Positions 8,202 to 16,317 of a stretch of DNA of 64,000 nt are shown in pieces. The notes beneath the pieces were generated by a model that made no database searches, was not told the DNA's origin, and saw only the letters and a program-made list of their open reading frames with translations. Source of the stretch: Planctomycetota bacterium (GTDB lineage Bacteria > Planctomycetota > GCA-002687715). Numbering within the stretch: position 1 is the first letter of the stretch; every line of letters begins with the position of its first letter. The position numbers and the translations under genes were made by a program. The stretch spans positions 1-64,000 of the forward strand of contig SIAO01000012.1 in assembly GCA_009691765.1 (NCBI GenBank), written 5' to 3'.

Positions 8202-10142
8202 TCAAGGAACGAAAGTGATGCCGATCACGTTGCTCGAAAGCACCGCGTTGAAGTAGGTGCTGTCAACGACGAAGGCCTGTGTCCACAACATAAGGCCCGT
8301 GAGTGCCGCAGGAATCGGGATGTCGAGCGACATGTCGCCAGCTGCGTCCGTCGTTCCTTGCATGAGAACGAATGCCGGATCTCCGATGCCGACCACGCCG
8401 CCCCACGCATTGCCTGGCAAGCGCGAAGATCCGACGCCGATCACAGCGATGCTGTTGGGCACACCATCAACCGCCAGATTGATGCTGGTGTTGACGGGAT
8501 GATTAACGTTCCACGCTGGCTCGCCGTTCACACGATGTACACACAGCGCCAGACGCAGGCCATTGAGCGCGTTAATCCGTCCCGCTCCGTGGTTATTCTC
8601 TTTGCCTGCAACCGATCCGCTGCTCGTAGCCGTCTGATGCGTGATCATCGCCGCGTCTTCTGGCGTAAGGCTCATATTGGCGCTCTTCCACAAGCACAGC
8701 ACACCGTTGGCGACGGGCGTTGCATTGCTCGTGCCACTGAAAGTCGCGGTACCACATGTGCCGCTGCCGCTGGGCGTGGTGGTTCCTGCAGGTGCGCTCA
8801 CATCAGGCTTGAGCAACGCCATCTGCGTTGCACCAGTCCATGGATAGTCGTTGTGATTCACTGCATCCCAATTCGCAACCGGATAGCTCGCATTCACGGC
8901 GAGCACATCCGTCAGATGCCACGCGAAAGGGCCGCACGGGCTGTAGCTGAGGATGTTGTTGCTGAGATCGTGCGCAGCAACACCGATGACGCCGCCTTTG
9001 CCGCCAGCGAGCGTTTGGTTGGGGTCCACATACGGCGCAGGCAAGCAGCCCGGCGCACTGATATTGAAGGGCCTGCGGTTGAGGGATGTCGTCGACGTGC
9101 ATGTCGTGCCGTTGTTGGATGTCGAGTTTGTACGGATCAATCCCGCCGCTAGAGACGTGTCGCCGACTTGGCGGTGCATCTTGTAGTTAGGTGCAGACAC
9201 ATTTTTGTAGCTATGCGAGCTCGTTTGACAGTGCGCGCCTTCAGCGATGCCATATGCGATCGCCGCCCACTGGGAACTCTCGCTCCCGAGAAGGCCCGTC
9301 ATGATCTTGGCGCCCGGCGCTTGGCCGTACACCGTGCCGTTGCAGGTTCCATCCGCCACGAGGCAGCCTGCAGTGTTGGTGCCATGGCCGCCTGCGTCGC
9401 TCAAGCTGATGTTGTTGGCGGAAAAATTCCAACCGTTGATGTCGTCGATCTTACCGTTGCCATCGTCGTCGATGCCGTTGGCAGCAATCTCTCCGGGGTT
9501 TTGCCAAAGCCGATTCAACAAGTCGTTGTGAGCGGCATTGATGCCACTATCCGTATTCATGACCACCACGCCGGTACCGTTGAAACCAACGGCCCAAACT
9601 TGATCCGCGCTCGTGTTGATGGGCCCGTTGCCCGCGGCCGATGGGATCGCGCCACTCACTGCTGCAAAGCTGGTCGTCCCACTTGGAATCATCACACCAT
9701 CTTCAACTTCATGAAGTAAGGGAGCTACATCACTCCAGACTTCCTCCACGGATTCAAGCGCGGCCACATCGAGGATCACATCTGGCCGTGCAATGCAGCG
9801 CACAAAGTTACCGAGCCAGCATGGCTCGATGAACTCGCACGTTCCGCTGAGGCGTGCAATATTCAGAATTGCGAGCGTCTCCGCTTGTGTTCGCAGCGAG
9901 TGCTCTTGGCACTCACGCATCACCGTCGCGCGGCGCTCTTCCACAGGCATCCGGTTCATTCGCGGGAACCAGTGATCCATGCCGAGCTGCTCGCGCATCA
10001 CAAAATACACAGGCACCTGCGTCGTAGGTGACGCCTCCATCAGCGCCGTCACCACTCGCGGGTGGAGTTTGAAAGTCGCTTCCTGCGCGAATGCTGCAGA
10101 GACAAACGCAACAACCACCAATGTGTATTGGCAAAGACGCAT
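8202..10142 (-). CDS. Secreted subtilisin-like (S8) serine protease
   Basis: A 646-residue exported protease. The signal peptide is residues 1-19 (VSAAFA/Q). A pro-region of about 150 residues follows, then the S8 catalytic domain with Asp198 (MNTDSG), His253 (GGHGTNTAG) and Ser472 (FSGTSNATP), all in family context. An acidic, likely calcium-binding loop GIDDDGNGKIDD lies at 223-234 between Asp and His. After the catalytic domain there is a C-terminal region of about 120 residues with beta character, perhaps a sorting or carbohydrate-binding module. The ATG has GGAG 7 bases upstream. The catalytic triad is intact, so activity is expected; the substrate is unknown. Confidence 0.9.
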   Translation of the reverse strand: MRLCQYTLVVVAFVSAAFAQEATFKLHPRVVTALMEASPTTQVPVYFVMREQLGMDHWFPRMNRMPVEERRATVMRECQEHSLRTQAETLAILNIARLSGTCEFIEPCWLGNFVRCIARPDVILDVAALESVEEVWSDVAPLLHEVEDGVMIPSGTTSFAAVSGAIPSAAGNGPINTSADQVWAVGFNGTGVVVMNTDSGINAAHNDLLNRLWQNPGEIAANGIDDDGNGKIDDINGWNFSANNISLSDAGGHGTNTAGCLVADGTCNGTVYGQAPGAKIMTGLLGSESSQWAAIAYGIAEGAHCQTSSHSYKNVSAPNYKMHRQVGDTSLAAGLIRTNSTSNNGTTCTSTTSLNRRPFNISAPGCLPAPYVDPNQTLAGGKGGVIGVAAHDLSNNILSYSPCGPFAWHLTDVLAVNASYPVANWDAVNHNDYPWTGATQMALLKPDVSAPAGTTTPSGSGTCGTATFSGTSNATPVANGVLCLWKSANMSLTPEDAAMITHQTATSSGSVAGKENNHGAGRINALNGLRLALCVHRVNGEPAWNVNHPVNTSINLAVDGVPNSIAVIGVGSSRLPGNAWGGVVGIGDPAFVLMQGTTDAAGDMSLDIPIPAALTGLMLWTQAFVVDSTYFNAVLSSNVIGITFVP

Positions 10143-10293
10143 GAGAATTCTCCAGGTGACAGGGCTAACTGCTGCGTGTGAGTGTGGGGAACAGGCTAAG
10201 CCTATCCTTACGGAGGTCCTCTAGTCCATAGTTGCGTTGGCACGCGGGATTGAATCAGTTGGCCTGTTCGGAGGCATTATGGTTCGACCACAC

Positions 10294-10599
10294 CGAGCAA
10301 AACGCGAACGTTGGGGGCGAATGTGTGCTGCTTGCAAGGGCTCGTGGCGAAGGCCACGCAGTGGCCGCAGCCCCGCCTCCGCGGTGCTGCGCCGTGGCAT
10401 TCCAAAGCGTGAGCGCAGGCGGAGTGCGGTCCGGAGAGGGCGGAGCATTCCGTTCGAGACCGCCGAGCCGGAATGCGTAGTCCTGTCCGGCTGCGCGGAG
10501 CCAGTGCGAACAAAGACTCTGCGGGCGAGGCCCCCTGCAGCGGGGGCGCGAGAACGCGCAGACGCGGCGCGGATGCTGCACCGTCGAGCAAAACGCGAA
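10294..10599. repeat. 15-bp direct repeat flanking the hairpin-rich stretch
   Basis: CGAGCAAAACGCGAA is present perfectly at 10294-10308 and 10585-10599, 291 bases apart. The second copy is part of the tail of the tRNA-Pro terminator. Origin unknown. Confidence 0.6.
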
Positions 10600-10624
10600 A
10601 GGCCCCCGTGTTGAGCGAGGGCCT
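10597..10624 (-). terminator. Terminator of tRNA-Pro
   Basis: On the minus strand, directly after the tRNA, AAAAGGCCCTCG and CGGGGGCCTTT form a strong stem around a 7-base loop (CTCAACA), followed by TCGCGTTTTGC. A typical tRNA-gene terminator position, although the T-run is short and interrupted. Confidence 0.65.
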
Positions 10625-10635
10625 TTTGCGTTGCG

Positions 10636-10712
<77 letters not shown>

Positions 10713-10809
10713 ATGCGTGTTGAAGTTGCGAGCCATCTTGCGCTGCGCCGTCTACGGCTGCAAGGCCACACCATGGCCTTCGCGACGATGAAACGGCCGA
10801 AAGCCGAAA

Positions 10810-11562
10810 TCAGTAATAGCTCGGCAGCGCGGACAAGGTCAATTCAGAGACCGGCATCCAAGAAGTGCCGTCGTTTCCAGTCATTTCCAGCAACGTGCAT
10901 CCCGCCCCTGCGCCAGCGCGCAAACGGAATCCCTGTCCACTTCCGAGTGTGCAAGCAGAAAAATCCGTGATGGGCATGGTGCTGGGTTGCATCCATGTGA
11001 GGCCAAGCCAACTGCGCCCGCCGTCAACGCTCTTGAACGCACATTCGTTAGCCTCTCCAGATTTCATATCTACAGTCGTCACAGTGATGGAACCATCGTT
11101 GTCCGTTTCACGCAGCAGCGACTGAATGCCCGTCAATACAATGTCGGTTTGCAGCGGCACGAGACTCTCACGCCAGTGGTTGCCTGCATCTTCCGTGCGC
11201 AGCACAACGGCACGAGTGTGCCCTTGCTCATCAACACGGATGCCAGCAATCCAGCCGCGGAGTCGATCGGCGAAGCTTATGCAATCGAGGCGCAAACGCT
11301 GAATCGGCAGTGTTTCCACAGCATGACGGCGCCACGACTTGCCACCGTCTGATGTGAATAACACGAGGCCTTCCGGAGTGCCATCGGCGCACACGAGATG
11401 GCCTGCCACAACAAGTTCCCGTGGCGAAATGGCGTGCACCGCCGTTGGAACAAGCGCGGTGTACCGCTCATGGGGAGGTGTTGGTAACTGCAGGTGAGGC
11501 CCATCCGAGCAGGCCGACACAGCAAGACAGAGAATGAAAAGGGACCAGCGGGCAGAAGGCAT
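10810..11562 (-). CDS. Lipoprotein with BNR/Ycf48-like repeats
   Basis: A 250-residue lipoprotein: signal with lipobox VSAC (Cys18). The mature part carries three Asp-box-like elements, TSDGGKSWR, TEDAGNHWR and SVDGGRSWL, the repeat that marks BNR/sialidase-type and Ycf48-like beta-propellers. With only about three complete blades visible the propeller would be small or incomplete, so it may be a partial propeller or a dimer. No catalytic residues of sialidases are evident, so a binding or assembly role is more likely. Start 11562 is chosen because the lipoprotein signal begins there and GGAG lies upstream. It ends 98 bases before the tRNA-Pro gene. Confidence 0.65.
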   Translation of the reverse strand: MPSARWSLFILCLAVSACSDGPHLQLPTPPHERYTALVPTAVHAISPRELVVAGHLVCADGTPEGLVLFTSDGGKSWRRHAVETLPIQRLRLDCISFADRLRGWIAGIRVDEQGHTRAVVLRTEDAGNHWRESLVPLQTDIVLTGIQSLLRETDNDGSITVTTVDMKSGEANECAFKSVDGGRSWLGLTWMQPSTMPITDFSACTLGSGQGFRLRAGAGAGCTLLEMTGNDGTSWMPVSELTLSALPSYY

Positions 11563-11790
11563 CGCACTCTCCGTAGGGACCTGGAAATCCATTCCCTTGC
11601 ACTTATCGGGCAAAACTCTATCCGCCGTGACTCACAGATTTGTCACGAGCAGCGACCTGCAGCGGGATTCTAACCGACAGAGATGCGCATGTTCTTCTCG
11701 GCTTCCTCACGCGCTTAGCTTCAGACTTGAGGATGCAAGCGCTTATCAATACATCGTTAACGACGAATGTGAATGTTTTGTGGAAAAGCG
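11563..11790. other. Divergent intergenic region with GTGAC inverted repeat
   Basis: About 230 bases between the BNR lipoprotein gene (minus) and the promoter of the PEP-CTERM-like lipoprotein gene (plus). No gene is credible. A perfect inverted repeat CGTGAC/GTCACG (11626-11631 with 11642-11647) could be an operator. The start-proximal GGAG of the BNR gene lies near 11570. Nothing else stands out. Confidence 0.4.
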
Positions 11791-11819
11791 TTGACAATTG
11801 AGTGCCGTTGGTGGATACT
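11791..11819 (+). promoter_or_regulatory. Sigma70-type promoter of the PEP-CTERM-like lipoprotein gene
   Basis: Perfect -35 TTGACA (11791-11796), 17-base spacer, -10 GATACT (11814-11819, 4 of 6 consensus). Transcription would start near 11826, giving a leader of about 240 nt before the ATG at 12064. Confidence 0.6.
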
Positions 11820-11850
11820 TGCGCTCAGACCTCGGTTCTGCAGCTGCTGG

Positions 11851-11942
11851 CCCGCAGCTAAAGAAAAACCGCAAGTGGATCGCCCGGTATCTGGCACCCA
11901 GCCGGGAAAAACGATCGCCTGCGTCTCGCCTTGGTCTGCGGG
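11851..11942 (+). promoter_or_regulatory. Candidate structured 5' leader RNA (possible riboswitch)
   Basis: The leader folds by eye into an ordered structure. A closing stem CCCGCAG/CTGCGGG (11851-11857 with 11936-11942) encloses a bulged arm GATCG-CCCGG-(TAT)-CTGG-CAC-CCAG-CCGGG-(AAAAA)-CGATC (11878-11916). That makes 14 pairs broken only by a three-base TAT and a five-base A bulge. It lies between a strong promoter and the start codon. I do not recognise it as a known riboswitch class. It may be a cis-regulatory RNA; conservation is unknown. Confidence 0.5.
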
Positions 11943-12063
11943 GTATTTCTGATTCCCAACACATTCGGTTTGAAGTCCACATCAAAACTCTGCAGGTGTT
12001 CGCCGTGCGTCGATGGCCCTCGACAACCGGAACAACGAACTCCTCGGAGCAGGAAGGGTTCAC

Positions 12064-12807
12064 ATGTCCATTCGCCGCTTCCTAGGCATAGTCCTAGTGT
12101 GTTTGCTGGCAGTTGGCTGCGAGAAAACAGCTCCAACATCGTCTTCTGTTATCCCGCCAGCTGGCGCCACCCCACCTGCGGTGTCGTTCATTCCAGAAAC
12201 AAATGAGCACAGCGCTGCGACCGGGATCGTCGCGAATCTGCCGATTCCGGCGACGCGGCCGAATCCCACCAGCGGTGGAGGCGGCACGACGCCACCACCG
12301 ACGGTTCCGCCGGTGACCGCTGAGCCCAAAGGCTCAGCGAATGCCAGCCCAGTGGTCTTCACGCCCACCACGCCTGCGACGCGGCCGAATCCCACCAGCG
12401 GTGGAGGCGTCACGCCACCGGCACCGGCTCCGGCACCGGCTCCGGCTCCGGCACCGGCTCCGGCACCGGCACCGGCACCGGCACCGGCACCGGCACCGGC
12501 ACCGGCACCGGCACCGGCTCCGGCTCCGGCTCCAACGCCGAATCTGCCAATCAACGACACTCGCCCCAGCCTTCAGGGTGGGACTTTTGTCGGCGGGCAG
12601 TGGACACCTATGCCCATCGGCTGGGCGCCGCCTGCCGTCGAACCTGAAATCCGCGAGGAACCTCGTGGCGGCGGCACGCTGCCACCTCAACAACCAGTGC
12701 CCGAGCCGGAAACCGTCGTGCTCTTCACGCTCGGGGCTGCAGGTGCCGCTGTCCTTGCATGGCGCCGACGCGAAGAACTCGCCGCTGCTTGCTCGGAACT
12801 GCGCTGA
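12064..12807 (+). CDS. Lipoprotein with Pro-Ala repeat and PEP-CTERM-like tail
   Basis: A 247-residue protein with two anchor signals. The N-terminus is a lipoprotein signal (LAVGC, Cys19). The C-terminus reads PEPETVVLFTLGAAGAAVLAWRRRE: a Pro-Glu-Pro motif, one hydrophobic helix and a basic cluster, the layout of PEP-CTERM sorting signals cut by exosortases. Between them is a low-complexity linker with a duplicated element PATRPNPTSGGG (residues 62-73 and 104-115) and 19 consecutive Pro-Ala pairs (119-156). No folded domain is evident, so it may be a flexible surface or periplasm-spanning tether. Start 12064 puts the ATG at the signal peptide with GGAAGG upstream. Confidence 0.65.
   Translation: MSIRRFLGIVLVCLLAVGCEKTAPTSSSVIPPAGATPPAVSFIPETNEHSAATGIVANLPIPATRPNPTSGGGGTTPPPTVPPVTAEPKGSANASPVVFTPTTPATRPNPTSGGGVTPPAPAPAPAPAPAPAPAPAPAPAPAPAPAPAPAPAPAPAPTPNLPINDTRPSLQGGTFVGGQWTPMPIGWAPPAVEPEIREEPRGGGTLPPQQPVPEPETVVLFTLGAAGAAVLAWRRREELAAACSELR
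12250..12409 (+). repeat. 34-bp direct repeat inside the lipoprotein gene
   Basis: A 34-base sequence is repeated exactly at 12250-12283 and 12376-12409, in frame, encoding PATRPNPTSGGG twice. It suggests internal duplication of the linker. Confidence 0.8.
12418..12531 (+). repeat. Hexanucleotide microsatellite (19 x CCGGCN)
   Basis: Nineteen tandem copies of CCGGCA or CCGGCT encode (Pro-Ala)19. Because the unit is 6 bases, slippage changes linker length without changing the reading frame. Confidence 0.9.
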
Positions 12808-12845
12808 ATCCAACGCCACGTTCGCTCTGATACAACGGATGCCCC

Positions 12846-14255
12846 ATGAGCCGATCCGAGAGTGCCGCCGGGCCAAGCTCGGCCGTCCGTTGTTTACCCG
12901 CCATTGAGCGGTTGTTGACGGATCCAAACCTGACTGCCGCCCTGAAGCGGCGCGGCAGGGGTTTGGTGACACTCGCAGCCCGCAGCGTGATGACCGACTT
13001 GCGAGCGACCTTGCTCGCGAATCCGACGCAGCCAGCTCCGAGCAGCGCGGACATCTGCTCTTCGATCGAACGTCACCTCGACCTGCATCTCACCCCGCTG
13101 CCGCGCGTGCTGAACGGAACTGGCGTGGTGCTGCACTCGGGCCTCGGGCGCGCACCGCTGCCACCTGCCGCATTCGACGCAATTCAACGCGCCTTCGGTT
13201 ACTCCCTCTTGGAGGTTGAGCGTGAAACTGGCGAGCGCAAGGCCCGTGACGCGCGCTGCTGCGATCTGCTTCGCATACTCACCAGCGCGGAAGACGCACT
13301 CGTGGTCAACAACAACGCCGCCGCAACGCTGCTGATTCTTGACAGCATCGGCCGTGGACGCGAGATCATCTGCTCACGCGGCGAACTCGTAGAAATCGGC
13401 GGGAGTTTCCGCATCCCAGAAGTGATGGAAGCGAGTGGCGTCAAGCTCGTCGCGGTGGGCAGCACGAACAAGACTCACTTGAAGGACTACGAACGAGCCA
13501 TCACCGCTGCCACGGCTGCACTGCTCGTCGTTCACACCAGCAACTACCGCATTGTCGGATTCACTTCGCAGCCCGAGCTGACGGAGCTCTCGGCACTAGC
13601 GCGCAGCCGCGGGCTACCGCTGATCCATGATCTCGGTAGTGGATCGTTGCTGAGCCCGCTCGAACTTGGCGTCGGCGACGAACCGCCTGTTGCTCGCAGC
13701 CTCGAAGCCGGAGCCGATGTTGTTTGCATGAGCGGCGACAAGTTGCTCGGCGGGCCGCAGGCTGGGATCATCCTCGGGTCATCTGCTCAGTTGGGGCGCA
13801 TGCGCAGCAGCCCATTGGCGCGCGCGCTTCGTGTCGACAAGTTCACGGTGGCGGCGCTCGAAGCCACACTGCAGCTCTATTTGGAGAACGACACACTGCG
13901 GCAGACGCACCCTGTGATTCGAATGCTCACCAGCACGCGAGAACAATTGCATCCACACGCCGAAGAGCTCCTCGGTTTGGTGCGCGACATTCCCAATTGC
14001 ACGGCGCGTCTCATTGAATTGTGTTCTGAAACGGGCTCGGGCGCTTTGCCGACGCTGCAATTGCCAAGCATGGGTGTCGCCCTTTCGAGCAAACTAAAAG
14101 CGCAGAGCTTTGCGCGGCTTCTGCGTCATCAGAACCCCGCACTTTTCACGCGCATTGCGAATGACGAAGTCTGCATCGATGTACGCACGCTTCTGCCGGG
14201 CGAAATATCGTTAACAGCGGATGCGATCCGCTCTGCACTGGGGACTTCGCGTTGA
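12846..14255 (+). CDS. selA: L-seryl-tRNA(Sec) selenium transferase
   Basis: SelA is a PLP enzyme that converts seryl-tRNA(Sec) to selenocysteyl-tRNA(Sec) using selenophosphate. The 469-residue protein has the expected N-terminal tRNA-binding part (LPAIERLL), the conserved NGTGVVLHSGLGRAPL, the VNNNAAA segment, and the PLP lysine in MSGDKLLGGPQAG. The length is normal for the family. It is followed after 39 bases by the tRNA-Sec gene, a classical pairing. SelB and SelD are not in the window. The ATG lies 38 bases past the lipoprotein gene stop. Confidence 0.97.
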   Translation: MSRSESAAGPSSAVRCLPAIERLLTDPNLTAALKRRGRGLVTLAARSVMTDLRATLLANPTQPAPSSADICSSIERHLDLHLTPLPRVLNGTGVVLHSGLGRAPLPPAAFDAIQRAFGYSLLEVERETGERKARDARCCDLLRILTSAEDALVVNNNAAATLLILDSIGRGREIICSRGELVEIGGSFRIPEVMEASGVKLVAVGSTNKTHLKDYERAITAATAALLVVHTSNYRIVGFTSQPELTELSALARSRGLPLIHDLGSGSLLSPLELGVGDEPPVARSLEAGADVVCMSGDKLLGGPQAGIILGSSAQLGRMRSSPLARALRVDKFTVAALEATLQLYLENDTLRQTHPVIRMLTSTREQLHPHAEELLGLVRDIPNCTARLIELCSETGSGALPTLQLPSMGVALSSKLKAQSFARLLRHQNPALFTRIANDEVCIDVRTLLPGEISLTADAIRSALGTSR

Positions 14256-14294
14256 CGGGCGCTTCCGCGCCGCATAAGACAACGGCCTCTCCGC

Positions 14295-14392
14295 GGGAGC
14301 GGATCGTTTCCTGGTGGAACGCCCGGTCTTCAAAACCGGTGGGACGGGCAAATCACCCGTCCGGTGGGTTCGATTCCCATGCGCTCCCGCCA
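14295..14392 (+). tRNA. selC: tRNA-Sec (anticodon TCA)
   Basis: A 98-base tRNA with every tRNA-Sec mark. Anticodon stem CCGGT/ACCGG carries loop CTTCAAA (anticodon TCA, 14330-14332). The variable arm is long, with a 7-bp stem GGACGGG/CCCGTCC, and the T arm is GGGTTCGATTCCC. G discriminator and CCA (14390-14392) are encoded. Acceptor pairs 1-7 (GGGAGCG/CGCTCCC) are perfect; the eighth pair typical of bacterial tRNA-Sec would be a G-G mismatch (14302/14381). It sits directly after selA. Confidence 0.96.
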
Positions 14393-14472
14393 TTTCTTGC
14401 TGCCAACAGGGGCGGCACTGGCGGAATGGCGTACAGCACGATGCCATTGTGGTGCCTTGCATCGAACCTCTC

Positions 14473-16302
14473 ATGACAGCGCTGCGTAGAAACCTTTGTT
14501 TGGCACTGCTGTGTACGCTCGCTGCATGCAGTGGACACAAGGCCACATCATTCCGCATCCTCGGTGCAGCCTCAGCGCTACCACTCCCAGAAAACGCGTC
14601 GCTGGTGTTGCTGTGCTCTGAATCCCTGGATGCCAACGTCGCGCAGAATGCGCTGCTCGTCTGCGATGCAACAGGACAATTCGTGGACTGCCAGTACAGC
14701 GCTGCTGGCCCACACTTGCTCGTGAGACCACACGCGGGAGGCTTCACGGAAACGGCAGCGCCGTACACCATCGCACTTGCATGGCCACCCGTGGGCCCGC
14801 AATTGCGCAACAGGAGCGGACACAGCGCGCAAGGCTCATGGCACCTGAGTTTCGATGTACGCAAGCAAGCGATCATCGCAGACGAATTGCTGTTGCTGAC
14901 AGAGCACGACGCTTGGCCAAACCCGCTTCACGCCAACGGCTCCGGAGCCTCTGCGCTGCGCATAGAACTCAATTTTTCAGCCGCCGTCGACCCGCGCACT
15001 CTGTCCTCCGGAATCCAAGTGATTGATGAACGCCGCCACGAATCTCTCGATGCCGTGGATTTCGAAGTGTCGCGAGATCAACCGCAACAGGTGTTCCTTC
15101 GCCCATTCACACGTAGCCCATGGCTCTTGGCGAGCGGCGCGTGGCGCATCGTTGTGGGCCCGGCGCTGCAAAGCCTCGACGGCGCCTCAGCACGCCCGGC
15201 AGTGAGGCATTTCAAGATCGATGGCGCGCCGCGGCTCTTGCAAATGAGCTTCAATCAACGCAGTGATGTGAGCGCTGCGGCCGCTGACGGAGTGCAACGC
15301 GATGGCGTGTTGCGTCCTCGCCCGCTCTATCACCCCGTGCTGCCGACAGCTCAGAGTGGTGGATTGTTGCCTCTCGGTGACGCACGCGGCACAACACTTT
15401 TCCCGCGCGCACCGCACGGGTCCAAAGCACAGATTCTGCTTCCGAGTGACTGGATGGGAACTGAGCACGGCGAACTCACCGCGCGCCGGTGCTTGATCAC
15501 CGAGATCGACTTGCTCACCGACAGTCCGGTGCCCGTAGATCTTTGCGCAGCGGAGTTGCAGTTGCGCTTGGGATATTTGCCACGAGCAGCCTCCAGCAGC
15601 GGCCTCACGGAGCGTTTCGAGTCGAATTGCGTTGCGACGAGCTTGCGCCTACTGCAGCTCGCAGATTCCGACGGCATCACCCAACTTGGGAGCATTTCAG
15701 AACGCGGCGCGGACCGACTCATTCGCTTGCGCCTGCAAGAGCCCTTCGTTCATGACATGGACAACGGCGATCTTGTCTTGACGCTCGAACATGACGGAGT
15801 CTGGTCGCAATTGGCACCACTTCCAGAGCGTGGGCTGACAATTCTCGGAATGCGCCCGGATGAAAACGCTGTTTCAAAGACGGCGTTCGTCCTCGGCACG
15901 CGCGGCGCCCCCATGGCTTCGCTCGGCAGCACGCTGCAACCTCATGTGTGGTTGCACACGCTCAGCTTCCCGTCTGTAGAAACGCGCTGGCACATCATTG
16001 AAGATTGCGGCAATCCCACCTTCAGCCGTGAACCTGGGCGGCATGGCAGAGCTGAAGCCGCCGAAGGCGCCGATTTCACCGTGTGGTTTCAAAGCGGCAA
16101 GGTGCGACGAAACGCGACGGGCCAGGCGCTATTGGATGAAACTGGGGCTGCGCTTGTTGACCCCACGGGGCCCTATGACCTCGTCCCGCCCCGTGGCAAG
16201 GGCGACGCCCTGCGCGCACGCATCGAGTATGAACCAAGCAGCCGTCTGCTCCGTTATGCACCCTCTATCGAGTACATTTTGGTCGCCTATCGAGATGCGT
16301 AG
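14473..16302 (+). CDS. Lipoprotein with SbsA-type Ig-like domain
   Basis: A 609-residue lipoprotein: signal ends at LAAC (Cys19). Around residues 155-255 it matches the bacterial SbsA-type Ig-like pattern (IELNFSAAVDPRTLSSGIQVI, then a closing WRIVVGPALQSLDG). The rest is beta-rich without a recognised enzyme motif. Start 14473 is chosen because the lipoprotein signal begins there; upstream codons overlap tRNA-Sec. The Shine-Dalgarno is weak. It ends 15 bases before the PpiC-type lipoprotein gene, so the two are probably co-transcribed. A structural cell-surface or periplasmic role is inferred. Confidence 0.65.
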   Translation: MTALRRNLCLALLCTLAACSGHKATSFRILGAASALPLPENASLVLLCSESLDANVAQNALLVCDATGQFVDCQYSAAGPHLLVRPHAGGFTETAAPYTIALAWPPVGPQLRNRSGHSAQGSWHLSFDVRKQAIIADELLLLTEHDAWPNPLHANGSGASALRIELNFSAAVDPRTLSSGIQVIDERRHESLDAVDFEVSRDQPQQVFLRPFTRSPWLLASGAWRIVVGPALQSLDGASARPAVRHFKIDGAPRLLQMSFNQRSDVSAAAADGVQRDGVLRPRPLYHPVLPTAQSGGLLPLGDARGTTLFPRAPHGSKAQILLPSDWMGTEHGELTARRCLITEIDLLTDSPVPVDLCAAELQLRLGYLPRAASSSGLTERFESNCVATSLRLLQLADSDGITQLGSISERGADRLIRLRLQEPFVHDMDNGDLVLTLEHDGVWSQLAPLPERGLTILGMRPDENAVSKTAFVLGTRGAPMASLGSTLQPHVWLHTLSFPSVETRWHIIEDCGNPTFSREPGRHGRAEAAEGADFTVWFQSGKVRRNATGQALLDETGAALVDPTGPYDLVPPRGKGDALRARIEYEPSSRLLRYAPSIEYILVAYRDA

Positions 16303-16317
16303 CATCACCCCACTCCT

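Noticed and set aside
7743-9152. Long open frame (469 codons) on the plus strand across purD and the S8 protease gene
   Set aside because: Opposite two well-supported genes, crosses their boundary, Arg/Ala/Cys-rich composition typical of a GC-rich shadow frame, no start signal.
12418-12531. CRISPR-like array
   Set aside because: The repeats are contiguous hexamers without spacers.
12060-12560. Gly-Ala repeat open frame on the minus strand
   Set aside because: Mirror image of the (Pro-Ala)19 microsatellite; no start signal.
14313-14472. N-terminal extension of the Ig-like lipoprotein into tRNA-Sec
   Set aside because: The extension overlaps the tRNA and destroys the lipoprotein signal at 14473.
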